Source: Candidatus Kaiserbacteria bacterium CG10_big_fil_rev_8_21_14_0_10_59_10 (GTDB lineage: Bacteria > Patescibacteriota > Minisyncoccia > Phycocordibacterales > UBA2100). From it: 48,208 bases of DNA. Below are positions 27,396 to 36,245 of this stretch, piece by piece. Position 1 is the stretch's first letter. Each line of letters opens with the position of its first letter. The DNA lies in assembly GCA_002773285.1 (NCBI GenBank), contig PFBM01000014.1, positions 1-48,208 on the forward strand, read 5' to 3'. The notes beneath the pieces were generated by a model. It did no database searches and was not told the origin of the DNA. It was given only the letters and a program-made list of their open reading frames with translations. Both the position numbers and the translations under genes were made by a program.

Positions 27396-27999
27396 AGGAA
27401 ATGAAATTCTTAAGGACAGCGAGTCCTCCCTTCTGGCTTTTTTCGGGATGAAATTGCGTGCCGAAAATGTTTCCCTTCTCCACCGCAACCGGGAACGTCT
27501 CGCCATACGCACAGGTACCGACAACGATGTTCGGATCGTTCGGACGCAATACATACGAGTGTACGAAGTAAAAATGACGAGATGGAACGCTCTTGAAAAG
27601 TATCGAGCTTTCAATCGGGGCAACCTCATTCCATCCGATATGCGGAAGCCTGTACGCATCTTCATCGACTCGTAGGCGCTCAACCCGACCCTCGATCCAA
27701 CCTAAACCGGGTGCGCCGCCGGCCTCTTCTCCATAGGTCGCGAGAAACTGCATGCCGAGACAAATGCCAAGAAAGGGCTTTCCCCTTACAAGTACCTCGC
27801 GTTCCATATCCGAGAACCCGGGGCACGACTTCAGTCGCCGCATTCCGTCAGGGAACGCGCCAACGCCGGGCAGAATGATATGAGACGCTTTCTCGAAATC
27901 TGCTCCGTGCGCTGTAACGATCCCTTCCGCGCCTAGAAAACGCAGCGCATTCCGTACGGAACCGACGTTCCCCATACCATAATCGACTATCGCTATCAT
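27388..27999 (-). CDS. HisH-like glutamine amidotransferase (WbuY/HisH2)
   Basis: MIAIVDYGMGNVGSVRNALRFLGAE...HIILPGVGAFPDGM...KPFLGICLGMQFLA...GTQFHPEKSQKGG. Confidence 0.95.
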   Translation of the reverse strand: MIAIVDYGMGNVGSVRNALRFLGAEGIVTAHGADFEKASHIILPGVGAFPDGMRRLKSCPGFSDMEREVLVRGKPFLGICLGMQFLATYGEEAGGAPGLGWIEGRVERLRVDEDAYRLPHIGWNEVAPIESSILFKSVPSRHFYFVHSYVLRPNDPNIVVGTCAYGETFPVAVEKGNIFGTQFHPEKSQKGGLAVLKNFISYA

Positions 28000-28757
28000 G
28001 CGCGTATGCCTTTTGTAGGGTATTCCGCGTCACGAAACGCGTTGAGGGACACCATCTCCGGGTGAGCATCGAGGTAGGCAAGCACATCGGGAACATGAAG
28101 GATGTCCCCTTTCTTCTCATAGAAACGCTCGTACAGATGAGAGAGCAGTTCGTAATCTTCCTCATAGTCGAGCGTCAAGCGGAACTGCGGCCGCGCATAG
28201 ATGTCTCTCGCGACGAGTTGCGGTCCGATCACGAAGTCCTCTTTTTTATTCTCGTGTATATACGGAGTCACATGCTCTCGCTCGTATGGGTTTTTTGCTT
28301 CTCGATGAGCCCTCTCAAGCGCAGCGAAGGAGAAAATCTCGCAATCCAGCCCGCGCGGGAAGGTACGGGTGTTCGGCGCAATATTGCTTTGATAATCATA
28401 CCTACCCGCACCGAAGTTCTGAACAAGTTCAGAGAGGACGCTTGGGTCAATGAGAGGGCAGTCAGAGGTGATTCGGACGACGGGGTCAAATGGACCCGTT
28501 TTTGCCGCTTCGAAGTAGCGAGAAAGCACGTCGTCTTGAGAGCCCCGAAAATGCGTATAGCCATGCTCCGTGCAAAAATCCACTATCTCATCGTCTTCGG
28601 GTGCAACAGACGTCGCGACAATGACGCTGTCTATCCCTGGTGCCCGTTTTACTCGTTCAACAACGTGAAAAAGCGCTGCGTATCCGGCAAGTGGCAGAAG
28701 TACCTTCCCCGGCAGTCTGGTCGAGCTCATCCGCGCCTGAATGATAGCTGCAATCAT
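27996..28757 (-). CDS. SpsF/PseF-like cytidylyltransferase family protein
   Basis: MIAAIIQARMSSTRLPGKVLLPLAGYAALFHVVERVKRAPGIDSVIVATSVAPEDDEIVDFC...VVRITSDCPLIDPSVL. Confidence 0.88.
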   Translation of the reverse strand: MIAAIIQARMSSTRLPGKVLLPLAGYAALFHVVERVKRAPGIDSVIVATSVAPEDDEIVDFCTEHGYTHFRGSQDDVLSRYFEAAKTGPFDPVVRITSDCPLIDPSVLSELVQNFGAGRYDYQSNIAPNTRTFPRGLDCEIFSFAALERAHREAKNPYEREHVTPYIHENKKEDFVIGPQLVARDIYARPQFRLTLDYEEDYELLSHLYERFYEKKGDILHVPDVLAYLDAHPEMVSLNAFRDAEYPTKGIRA

Positions 28758-28775
28758 GAGCGTAGGTGAACACCC

Positions 28776-29909
28776 TTAGAGGACTTTTCGTAGTTCACGA
28801 ATAACCCTGTCCTGTTCGCGGAGGGTGAGATCAGGAAAAAGCGGGATTGAGATCTCGGAGGCATAGAAGCTCTCCGCGCGCGGACATAGCTCCTTTCCGT
28901 AGCCAAGTTTTTGATAGTACGGATGGAGGTATACGGGCAGATAGTGCACCTGCACGGCGATACCGACGTTACGAAGGGCGTTAAAGACTCTCGCGCGCGC
29001 GGACGGCTCGGCGACACGAATAGGAAACAGATGCCACGCCGAGTGCGCATCTTTACTGTCCGAGGGCGGCAGGATGAGGCCAGGAATGCTCGAGGCCAGC
29101 TTTTTGTAGCGATGTGCGAGCGCGCGGCGTTTCGCGATGTGCGCGCGAAGCCGCTTCAGTTGCGAGAGTCCGAGTGCCGCCTGAATGTCAGTGAGCCGAT
29201 AGTTGTAGCCGAGGGACTGCATCTCCTGATGCCACGCAGGCGCGTGTTTTTTCTTAAAAAGCGTCCGGTCCTTCACGATACCGTGGTGACGGAACGCGAG
29301 GAGTTTTATATAAAACTCCTTGCTGTTCGTCGCAATAGCGCCTCCCTCACCCGTCGTGATGGACTTCACCGGATGAAAACTGAACATCGTCATGTCGGCG
29401 AGCGACCCGACGGGGCGACCCTTATATGACGCGCCGAGCGAATGTGCAGCGTCCGCGATGAGAAGAAGCTTGTGTTTTTTTGCGATACGCCGCAGTGCAG
29501 TATAGTCCGCCGGGCGGCCCGCGTAGTCAACGGATATGATAGATCTCGTCCTCTTTGTTATCTTCCTCTCAACGTCGTGTGGATCAATGTTCCCTGTTTC
29601 GATGTCCACATCCGCGAATACTGGCTTGGCGCCAACATACAAAACTGCGTTCGCGCTCGCCGCGAAGGTGAGCGCCGGCACGATAACCTCGTCGCCCTTG
29701 CCGAGCCCCGCTGCAGCGCACGCGCCGTGTAGCGCCGCCGTACCTGAAGAAAAAACCGCGCAGTAACGCGTACCCGCTGTGCGTGCGAGCTCTTTTTCAA
29801 ACGCTGGAATGGCCGGACCCTGCGTGAGAAAGTCAGAGCGTAACACGTTCACAACTGCGCGAATATCCGCGGCTGTAACAGATTGACACGAATACGGAAT
29901 GGATCTCAC
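28776..29909 (-). CDS. pseC: PLP-dependent aminotransferase (UDP-4-amino-4,6-dideoxy-N-acetyl-beta-L-altrosamine transaminase, PseC-like)
   Basis: MRSIPYSCQSVTAADIRAVVNVLRSDFLTQGPAIPAFEKELARTAGTRYCAVFSSGTAALHGACAAAGLGKGDEVIVPALTFAASANAVLYVGAKPVFADVD...MFSFHPVKSITTGEGGAI: DegT family with PseC-like N-terminus. Confidence 0.92.
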   Translation of the reverse strand: MRSIPYSCQSVTAADIRAVVNVLRSDFLTQGPAIPAFEKELARTAGTRYCAVFSSGTAALHGACAAAGLGKGDEVIVPALTFAASANAVLYVGAKPVFADVDIETGNIDPHDVERKITKRTRSIISVDYAGRPADYTALRRIAKKHKLLLIADAAHSLGASYKGRPVGSLADMTMFSFHPVKSITTGEGGAIATNSKEFYIKLLAFRHHGIVKDRTLFKKKHAPAWHQEMQSLGYNYRLTDIQAALGLSQLKRLRAHIAKRRALAHRYKKLASSIPGLILPPSDSKDAHSAWHLFPIRVAEPSARARVFNALRNVGIAVQVHYLPVYLHPYYQKLGYGKELCPRAESFYASEISIPLFPDLTLREQDRVIRELRKVL

Positions 29910-30988
29910 GTTGATTTCCGCGCTTTTGCACGCCCGGGCGATTTGACGCGCGTACGCGCGCTCTTTTTCATGCGGCTCTGTTTCTTCCCGCTACCGCCCT
30001 CGGAACCTCCCGCGAGAATGCGCGGAGCATGTTCGACGGAACGCAGAAAGCGCGGGTTATCGCTCGCGTATATGAAATCTACCCCGACCGGCGCGCCTTG
30101 TACGGGCGGCTCGTCGTCGAACTGGAGTTGTTCCGGGGAGATAACGTACATGCTTCCTATGTCGCGCGTTCTGCCCGCCTCGTGCTGCGTAATGAGCGTT
30201 TCGTGTAGTTTCTCTCCGGGGCGTATCCCTACGACCCTCACGGAGCAATCCGGTGCGAGACATTTGATAATGTCAACAACTTTCACGCTCTCCATTTTCG
30301 GTACGAATATTTCTCCGCCGTGCATTTGCTCTAGCGCCTCGATCACGTAATCCATCACGCGCTCAATGCGCAGCCAAAAGCGCGTCATACGATCGTCGGT
30401 AAGCGTTATCGTGCCGCTCGAACGCTGCTTTTCGACCACCTCAAGAAGCGAACCGCGGCTGCCGAGGATGTTGCCATAGCGCATAACGGAAAAGCGCGGC
30501 TTTTGCGCCCCGCTCCTTCGGTAGACATTTGCTGCTATGGTGAGCCGCTCCGCACAAAGCTTCGTCGCACCGTATAGATTCACCGGGTGAACCGCCTTGT
30601 CTGAGGAGGTAAAAAGTACTCTTGCGACTCCTGCGTCAAGTGCCGCCTCAATGACATTTTGCGTGCCGAGCACGTTCGTTTTTACGGCCTCCATCGGGTT
30701 GTATTCAAGCGCAGGCACCTGTTTCAAGGCAGCGGCGTGCACGACGAAATCCACGTCCCGAAACGCGCGCATGAGCCGTTCTTTATCGCGCACGTCACCC
30801 AAGAAAAAGCGCAAGCGCTCGTCGTCCTCGAAAGCCCGGCGCAGCTCCGACTGCTTGAACTCGTCGCGGCTGAACACGATGATGCGGCTTACTTTCGTCT
30901 GCAGGAGACGCGCGATGAAGGCATAACCGAACGTACCGGTGCCGCCTGTTATTAATACAGATTTCTCCGCCCAAAATGAGGAATTCAT
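29906..30988 (-). CDS. pseB: UDP-N-acetylglucosamine 4,6-dehydratase, inverting (PseB-like), with basic C-terminal tail
   Basis: VLITGGTGTFGYAFIARLLQTKVSRIIVFSRDEFKQSELRRAF...VVHAAALKQVPALEYNPMEAVKTNVLGTQNVI...SSDKAVHPVNLYGATKLCAE; tail GSGKKQSRMKKSARTRVKSPGRAKARKST. Confidence 0.93.
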   Translation of the reverse strand: MNSSFWAEKSVLITGGTGTFGYAFIARLLQTKVSRIIVFSRDEFKQSELRRAFEDDERLRFFLGDVRDKERLMRAFRDVDFVVHAAALKQVPALEYNPMEAVKTNVLGTQNVIEAALDAGVARVLFTSSDKAVHPVNLYGATKLCAERLTIAANVYRRSGAQKPRFSVMRYGNILGSRGSLLEVVEKQRSSGTITLTDDRMTRFWLRIERVMDYVIEALEQMHGGEIFVPKMESVKVVDIIKCLAPDCSVRVVGIRPGEKLHETLITQHEAGRTRDIGSMYVISPEQLQFDDEPPVQGAPVGVDFIYASDNPRFLRSVEHAPRILAGGSEGGSGKKQSRMKKSARTRVKSPGRAKARKST

Positions 30989-31036
30989 GGATAGCGGCAC
31001 TGTACCAAACAGCGCCCCCCTCGGCAACGATCCGCT

Positions 31037-32155
31037 TTACCGTAACGCACGTATGTGCATCAGTATGTTCCGCGCGCGCTTATCCCACGAGAAGGCGCGT
31101 ACCAGTTCGCGGCCGCGTGCGGCACGCGTGGCCGCTTCGCTCGGCTGCACGAGAATGTCCCGAAGCGCTTGGACCAAAGAAGTGGCATCGTCTGGCGCAA
31201 AAAAATGCACGTGTCGTTCGTCCACGATTTCTCGTACGGACGGGAGGTCGGAGGCGACAACAGGCGTGCCTGATGCGAGGTATTCAAAAAGCTTCACGGG
31301 AGAAGTATAGACACGAGACTCGATAGTGGAAGCGGAATTAGGCAATACGAGTATGTCTGCCGCCCGCAAATAGCGCGGGACCAAAGAGTGCCGCTGGTGA
31401 GGCACGAGAAGTATGCTCTCAGCATCTTTATGCTCCTCTCGAAAGCGAACAATGTCACGATCTGTTCCGCCCACGAATACAAATAGTAGTTCAGGAAGCA
31501 TACGTGCGGCATGCGCGAGCGTCTCCACGCCCTTCCAACCGTACACATTGCCCGTATAGAGCACGATGCGCTTGTGCGCTGGGAGCGATAATTCGCGTCG
31601 CAATTCATTTTTATCCGCAGCAAACTCAAACAACTTTGGTTCATATCCGTTCGGGGCGACCAGCACCCGCTTGGGAGATACGCCGAAAATCCGACACAGT
31701 TTATCTGCCTTAAATTGGTTGGTAGAGATGTATCCTCGTGCACCCCGAATGAGACGCCACCAGAAACGTCGGCGCAGACCGGGAAAGTCATGTATCTCAT
31801 AGAATACCTTGCACCGCCGTGAGAGCATCCATGTAACCCACTGACTTCTCGTAATAACCGCATCACATTCTACTCTACCTGCACGGCGAAACACGGACAT
31901 AGCAAAAAGGATTTTCCTCAACACATACCCCAACCGCCCCGGCAAGTGCGGCCCGGCAGGCAAATATTCGATGGAGAAGTTTGAGGTGATGCTGTAATAG
32001 TCGAAAACAGAAACGGTAAGGTGATTCGTCCATGTCGGTACGAGAAGCGTCACTTGTGCACCTTGGTCGCCGAGTGCGGAGCACATGCTTGCGATCTGGA
32101 TGCCGTGCGCCTTTTCCGTCGGCATGCGAGCGTATGCAACATACAGAACTTTCAT
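31037..32155 (-). CDS. Glycosyltransferase family 4-like
   Basis: KVLYVAYARMPTEKAHGIQIASMCSALGDQGAQVTLLVP...ILVLPNSASTIESRVYTSPVKLFEYLASGTPVVASDLPSVREIV. Confidence 0.92.
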   Translation of the reverse strand: MKVLYVAYARMPTEKAHGIQIASMCSALGDQGAQVTLLVPTWTNHLTVSVFDYYSITSNFSIEYLPAGPHLPGRLGYVLRKILFAMSVFRRAGRVECDAVITRSQWVTWMLSRRCKVFYEIHDFPGLRRRFWWRLIRGARGYISTNQFKADKLCRIFGVSPKRVLVAPNGYEPKLFEFAADKNELRRELSLPAHKRIVLYTGNVYGWKGVETLAHAARMLPELLFVFVGGTDRDIVRFREEHKDAESILLVPHQRHSLVPRYLRAADILVLPNSASTIESRVYTSPVKLFEYLASGTPVVASDLPSVREIVDERHVHFFAPDDATSLVQALRDILVQPSEAATRAARGRELVRAFSWDKRARNILMHIRALR

Positions 32156-32775
32156 ACTGAAAGAAGAAAATAATAGTGGCTCGGGTCGTCTGGAGTGTGC
32201 CCTTCTTCTCTTACTGTGAACCCGGCGTCTTTTAGGAGAACATGAAATTGTGAGAGGCTCCTGTCGCGTTTACCTAACTCCCAGTAATGCTGGCCGTCGA
32301 AAACATGTTTCTTCCAAAAATGCGGCATTTTCACCATAACAGACATCCACGGAGTAAGGGGAATTTTTACCGTAAACGCGATAATACTTCCGGCGTACGG
32401 AAGCGTAACGACAACATGCCTGCGCGCTATACGTCGAAGTTCCGCAAGCGCCCGCGGGACTTCTTCCCACGGCAAATGTTCGAGCACTTCAGCCGCAAGT
32501 GCCGTGTCAACAGCTTTGTCCGGCAGAGGAATGGCAGTTACAGAACCGACGATGTCCGGCTGTAGTGCCGGATCAATGTCGAGTGTTTGCACTTGGAGTC
32601 CCATTTTTCGTAGGGCATCTGCGACAATACCGCTCCCGATCCCGACCTCAAGTGTACTTTTAGCGTCGCTTTCCACTACAAGATGTATCTGCCGCCAAAA
32701 GTTCGCCCAACGCTCTTTCTTGACATACCCCAATCGGAAATAGTGCTCCTTGTTTACTTGGATAGAGTGCGCCAT
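32152..32775 (-). CDS. Class I SAM-dependent methyltransferase
   Basis: STLEVGIGSGIVADALRKMGLQVQTLDIDPALQPDIVGSVTAIPLPDKAVDTALAAEVLEHL. Start probably MAHSIQ. Confidence 0.88.
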   Translation of the reverse strand: MAHSIQVNKEHYFRLGYVKKERWANFWRQIHLVVESDAKSTLEVGIGSGIVADALRKMGLQVQTLDIDPALQPDIVGSVTAIPLPDKAVDTALAAEVLEHLPWEEVPRALAELRRIARRHVVVTLPYAGSIIAFTVKIPLTPWMSVMVKMPHFWKKHVFDGQHYWELGKRDRSLSQFHVLLKDAGFTVREEGHTPDDPSHYYFLLSV

Positions 32776-33560
32776 ATTGCTTTGATTATCTCCCATTGAT
32801 AACGGATGCGCACCCACTCGTATGAGAGTGGATACGTGTTCGGACCGGGATGAACTATGTTGTTATAAATAGCACGAATAGCTATGCCCAACATGGCACG
32901 GAGGGCGCGGTATGTTCCGCGCATCCTTTTTCGTGCTGGAGCGTTTTTGTACCCTTCCACATAGATAGCGAGGTGGTGCGGGAGATCTTTTCCATAGTCC
33001 GCATTGTAGGTTCTCGACTCTATGTAGTATTGCCACGGTGATGTTAATGTCCGAATAGGAACGTTCGAATGCGGCGTAAACCGTTCGTGAAGTGGTTTTT
33101 TATATCGCCCCGCATCCCTATGAAAAAAGCGGACTTGGTAGCCGGGATAATTGGATGAACGAAAGATAGGAGTGCCGTCGAGTATGATCCGTGCGGGAGT
33201 CCTGCACACGCCCGGCGGTGGATTGCCGGCTAAGAACACGCGTATCTCGGCAACAAGCCCTTCGCTTGCCGATTCATCGGAGTCAATACTCAAAACCCAC
33301 GGGTACAGTGCCTCTTTGAGAGCAGCGTTTCTGACGCATGCGAAATTCCGTATGGACCCATCTTCGTTGAGGCACGTACGTTCCTGCTCGATAGTACGCG
33401 CGCCGAACTCTCGCGCGATCGCACATGTATCGTCCGTTGAACCACCATCGCAGATGAGAATATCATCAAAATCCTCCACACTATCCAGCGCTCGCCGAAG
33501 CGTCGCCGCGGAGTTGCGCGTAAGAATGAGTGCGGTGGCTGGGATGGAATCGGGATTCAT
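32754..33560 (-). CDS. Glycosyltransferase family 2 (WaaE/KdtX-like)
   Basis: ATALILTRNSAATLRRALDSVEDFDDILICDGGSTDDTCAIAREFGARTI...YPWVLSIDSDE. Confidence 0.9.
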   Translation of the reverse strand: MNPDSIPATALILTRNSAATLRRALDSVEDFDDILICDGGSTDDTCAIAREFGARTIEQERTCLNEDGSIRNFACVRNAALKEALYPWVLSIDSDESASEGLVAEIRVFLAGNPPPGVCRTPARIILDGTPIFRSSNYPGYQVRFFHRDAGRYKKPLHERFTPHSNVPIRTLTSPWQYYIESRTYNADYGKDLPHHLAIYVEGYKNAPARKRMRGTYRALRAMLGIAIRAIYNNIVHPGPNTYPLSYEWVRIRYQWEIIKAIWRTLSK

Positions 33561-34384
33561 AGATATCGACGCATGGCATAGTACCAATCCGCCGCACGTG
33601 TGAGCCGCGCCTTAAATTCCGCAAATGATATTGTCGCGTCTATCTGGATGCGCGGCACCATATACGGTTCTTCACCAACCTGCACAGCGCGCGGTTCGGT
33701 CGTGAACGCAGCATCGTACCCTGCCTCCTTGACCGCCTGCGCGACCGCAGGGGAATGACTGCCTTTCGGATAGGCAAAGAAACTCGGGAGAGCGCCAAAG
33801 CGCTCGCATAGCAACTCTCGCGAACGTATCGCCTCTTCTCGCACTTCATCGACAGAAAGACGTCTTAGTTTACGATGCGTCAGCGCGTGACTTCCAAGTG
33901 TCACAAGAGAGTGCTGCAGGGCTATGGCATCATCCCTGCGCAAAAGTTCGCGTTCTGTGCCGAGTTCGCGACGAGCCGTTTCCTCCAAAGAAACGAACAC
34001 GGTCGCAGGAATACTGAATTTCTTAAGGACGGGTAGCGCGTTGGTGAGAAAGTCTCGGTACCCATCGTCGAAGGTTACTGAAACGGCGCTCCGCGTAAGC
34101 GGCGCACCTCCCATATGCTTGAGTACCTGCTCGAGAGGGATTACATCGTATCGCTCCGCAATGTACTTCATCTGCCGCTCAAATTCGACAGGAGAAACAG
34201 CATACTGCCACGGTTCGTCAGAAACCGAGTGGTAGAGCATGACCGTAAGCCGCGGGGCGCGCTGGAACCGAGCAAAGAATGCGAGCAGCACCAAAGCCGT
34301 TTTGCGCAATAGCTTCACCGTGCCAGTATCCGCTACACAAAGCGGTTGCGCAAGATATTCATACTCTGCATTTCCCGATCGCAA
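33557..34384 (-). CDS. Polysaccharide deacetylase (NodB/CE4 family)
   Basis: LTVMLYHSVSDEPWQYAVSP...AVSVTFDDGYRDFLTNALPVLKKFSIPATVFVS...LGSHALTHRKL. Start position uncertain. Confidence 0.93.
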   Translation of the reverse strand: MRSGNAEYEYLAQPLCVADTGTVKLLRKTALVLLAFFARFQRAPRLTVMLYHSVSDEPWQYAVSPVEFERQMKYIAERYDVIPLEQVLKHMGGAPLTRSAVSVTFDDGYRDFLTNALPVLKKFSIPATVFVSLEETARRELGTERELLRRDDAIALQHSLVTLGSHALTHRKLRRLSVDEVREEAIRSRELLCERFGALPSFFAYPKGSHSPAVAQAVKEAGYDAAFTTEPRAVQVGEEPYMVPRIQIDATISFAEFKARLTRAADWYYAMRRYL

Positions 34385-34468
34385 GCTCCCCTTTAACGGC
34401 TCCTTATGCTATATAGTATGGACCATACGGTGAAATGGACCGGTAGTACGCATGTCGAGCAATGCAAA

Positions 34469-35182
34469 ATGACGCACTCTACAGGTAAAACAATAACAAA
34501 AGAGGAGATTGCTTCAGGTTACGATAGAATCGCTCATAAAATAGGCCTGGATGACGCTTTCTATGAGCGCTGCCTGGACATGCACTCTGCCTATCTGGGA
34601 AAGATTCTCGACATTGGTTGCGGAAAAGGTTCATTGCTCCTAAAACTGGCGGCGCGACGCCCGGCGCTGGATGTTCAGCTGCATGGCGTAGATATATCCC
34701 CTGTTTTATGCAGCATTGCGAGGCAAAACGTTCCTCATGCTGAGATCATCGAGGGTGATGCTGAGCGTTTACCCTACATGAGTGAAATGTTTGACTTTAT
34801 CTTCATGACCGAAGCCCTTGAGCATATGCTTGATTATGATGCCGCAGTTTCCGAACTTGTCCGCGTGCTGAAGTCAGGAGGCATCGCCGTTATCACCGTG
34901 CCCAACCACGACTGGATGTCTTTCGAGTTCTACGACAGGAGGAGGAATAAGAAGCGCCAGCCCGTGGACGACCATTATTTCCGTTTTCAAGAAATCAGCG
35001 AGATACTCAGCACCCACGGTCTTACCATAGTCAACGTGCGAGGTTCTGATAATCTTTTTTACTACGGATGGAAACACAATTTTATAGAGCAACCATTGGC
35101 CTTCTTCTTTCCCTTCCTGCAGAAACGAATGAAGCGCCTGATCTTAAAATGCGTCAAATCGCCTGACAGCAAGAGTGAATGA
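34469..35182 (+). CDS. Class I SAM-dependent methyltransferase (plus strand)
   Basis: ILDIGCGKGSLLLKLAARRPALDVQLHGVDISPVLCSIARQNVPHAEIIEGDAERLPYMSEMFDFIFMTEALEHM. ORF opens at 34406; start likely MTHSTGK. Confidence 0.87.
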   Translation: MTHSTGKTITKEEIASGYDRIAHKIGLDDAFYERCLDMHSAYLGKILDIGCGKGSLLLKLAARRPALDVQLHGVDISPVLCSIARQNVPHAEIIEGDAERLPYMSEMFDFIFMTEALEHMLDYDAAVSELVRVLKSGGIAVITVPNHDWMSFEFYDRRRNKKRQPVDDHYFRFQEISEILSTHGLTIVNVRGSDNLFYYGWKHNFIEQPLAFFFPFLQKRMKRLILKCVKSPDSKSE

Positions 35183-36245
35183 TCTGTAAGAGACTCCTGT
35201 TGTGCAAATCCGGCGCGAATGCTGATTTCGCAAGTTCGTATCCTGCGCGCCCCATCTCTCTTATTTTCACGTGTTCGGAAAACTCACTTTCAATAGCGCG
35301 CGCAAGCGCCTTCGGCGAACGCTCGTTCACCAGAATGCCAGTTTTCTCTGTAACAAACTCCCGTATCCCGGGAATATCAAAAGCAATAACGGGAATAGCC
35401 GCGGCATATGCTTCCAGAACTACATTAGGGCACCCCTCGCGTCGCGAAGGCAATGCTAAGATATCGTGTGATGCATATAGTGCTGCCAAATTCGACGGAG
35501 GCATAGCTCCCGCAAACCGCACACGTCGAGTGACACCAACCTCTGCCGCAACCCGCGCGAGACGGGCACCAAGAACGCCCTTTCCGACTATTGTGAGACT
35601 AAAGTTACCAGGAAGTTGCGCAAGGGCTCGCACAAGCACTTCATGGTCTTTTTTTTCATCCAAGCTACCGACAGACAGTATACGAACGGCGTCATCTTGC
35701 TGACGCACATGCTCCGGCGGATTTAACGGCACATGAACAGCGTTGTGCAGGATACGAACACGGGAAGCGAGATGCGGCGCATACGAAAGAAGAGAATCGC
35801 GCACCGCGCCCGACACGGCAATGATTGCTTGCGAACGAAATCCTGTAAGAACATCCAGTGTCTTGTAAAAAAAGGGTTTAACGTCGGCCATATTAGCTTC
35901 GCGCGTGATGAGGCAGTAACGTGGCGCAACGAACGAAAGTACACGCGCTATTGCATTTGCCTCGTTCAATGTGGAGTACACAACATCAGGCTGTATCGCC
36001 CGGACAAGTCGCCGTGCACGAAAGTAGCCTCCGATATCAAAAACAGAACGGAACGACAGTACATGTACATGATCCGCGGGAATAATGAGCTCATCTCGCA
36101 ACTCGCCTGTCTTAAAAAGAAGCGCGACATGAACACGCCATCCCGCGCGAGAAAGCGTACGTACTTGAGATACAAAGGTGCGCTCCCCGCCACCAATCGT
36201 GAGCGCATTTATCATTAGCAGTACAGTTCTATGTTCTCCTGTCAT
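35154..36245 (-). CDS. Glycosyltransferase family 4-like
   Basis: LMINALTIGGGERTFVSQVRTLSRAGWRVHVALL...HDILALPSRREGCPNVVLEAYAAAIPVIAFDIPGIREFV. Start probably MTGEHR. Confidence 0.92.
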   Translation of the reverse strand: MTGEHRTVLLMINALTIGGGERTFVSQVRTLSRAGWRVHVALLFKTGELRDELIIPADHVHVLSFRSVFDIGGYFRARRLVRAIQPDVVYSTLNEANAIARVLSFVAPRYCLITREANMADVKPFFYKTLDVLTGFRSQAIIAVSGAVRDSLLSYAPHLASRVRILHNAVHVPLNPPEHVRQQDDAVRILSVGSLDEKKDHEVLVRALAQLPGNFSLTIVGKGVLGARLARVAAEVGVTRRVRFAGAMPPSNLAALYASHDILALPSRREGCPNVVLEAYAAAIPVIAFDIPGIREFVTEKTGILVNERSPKALARAIESEFSEHVKIREMGRAGYELAKSAFAPDLHNRSLLQIIHSCCQAI

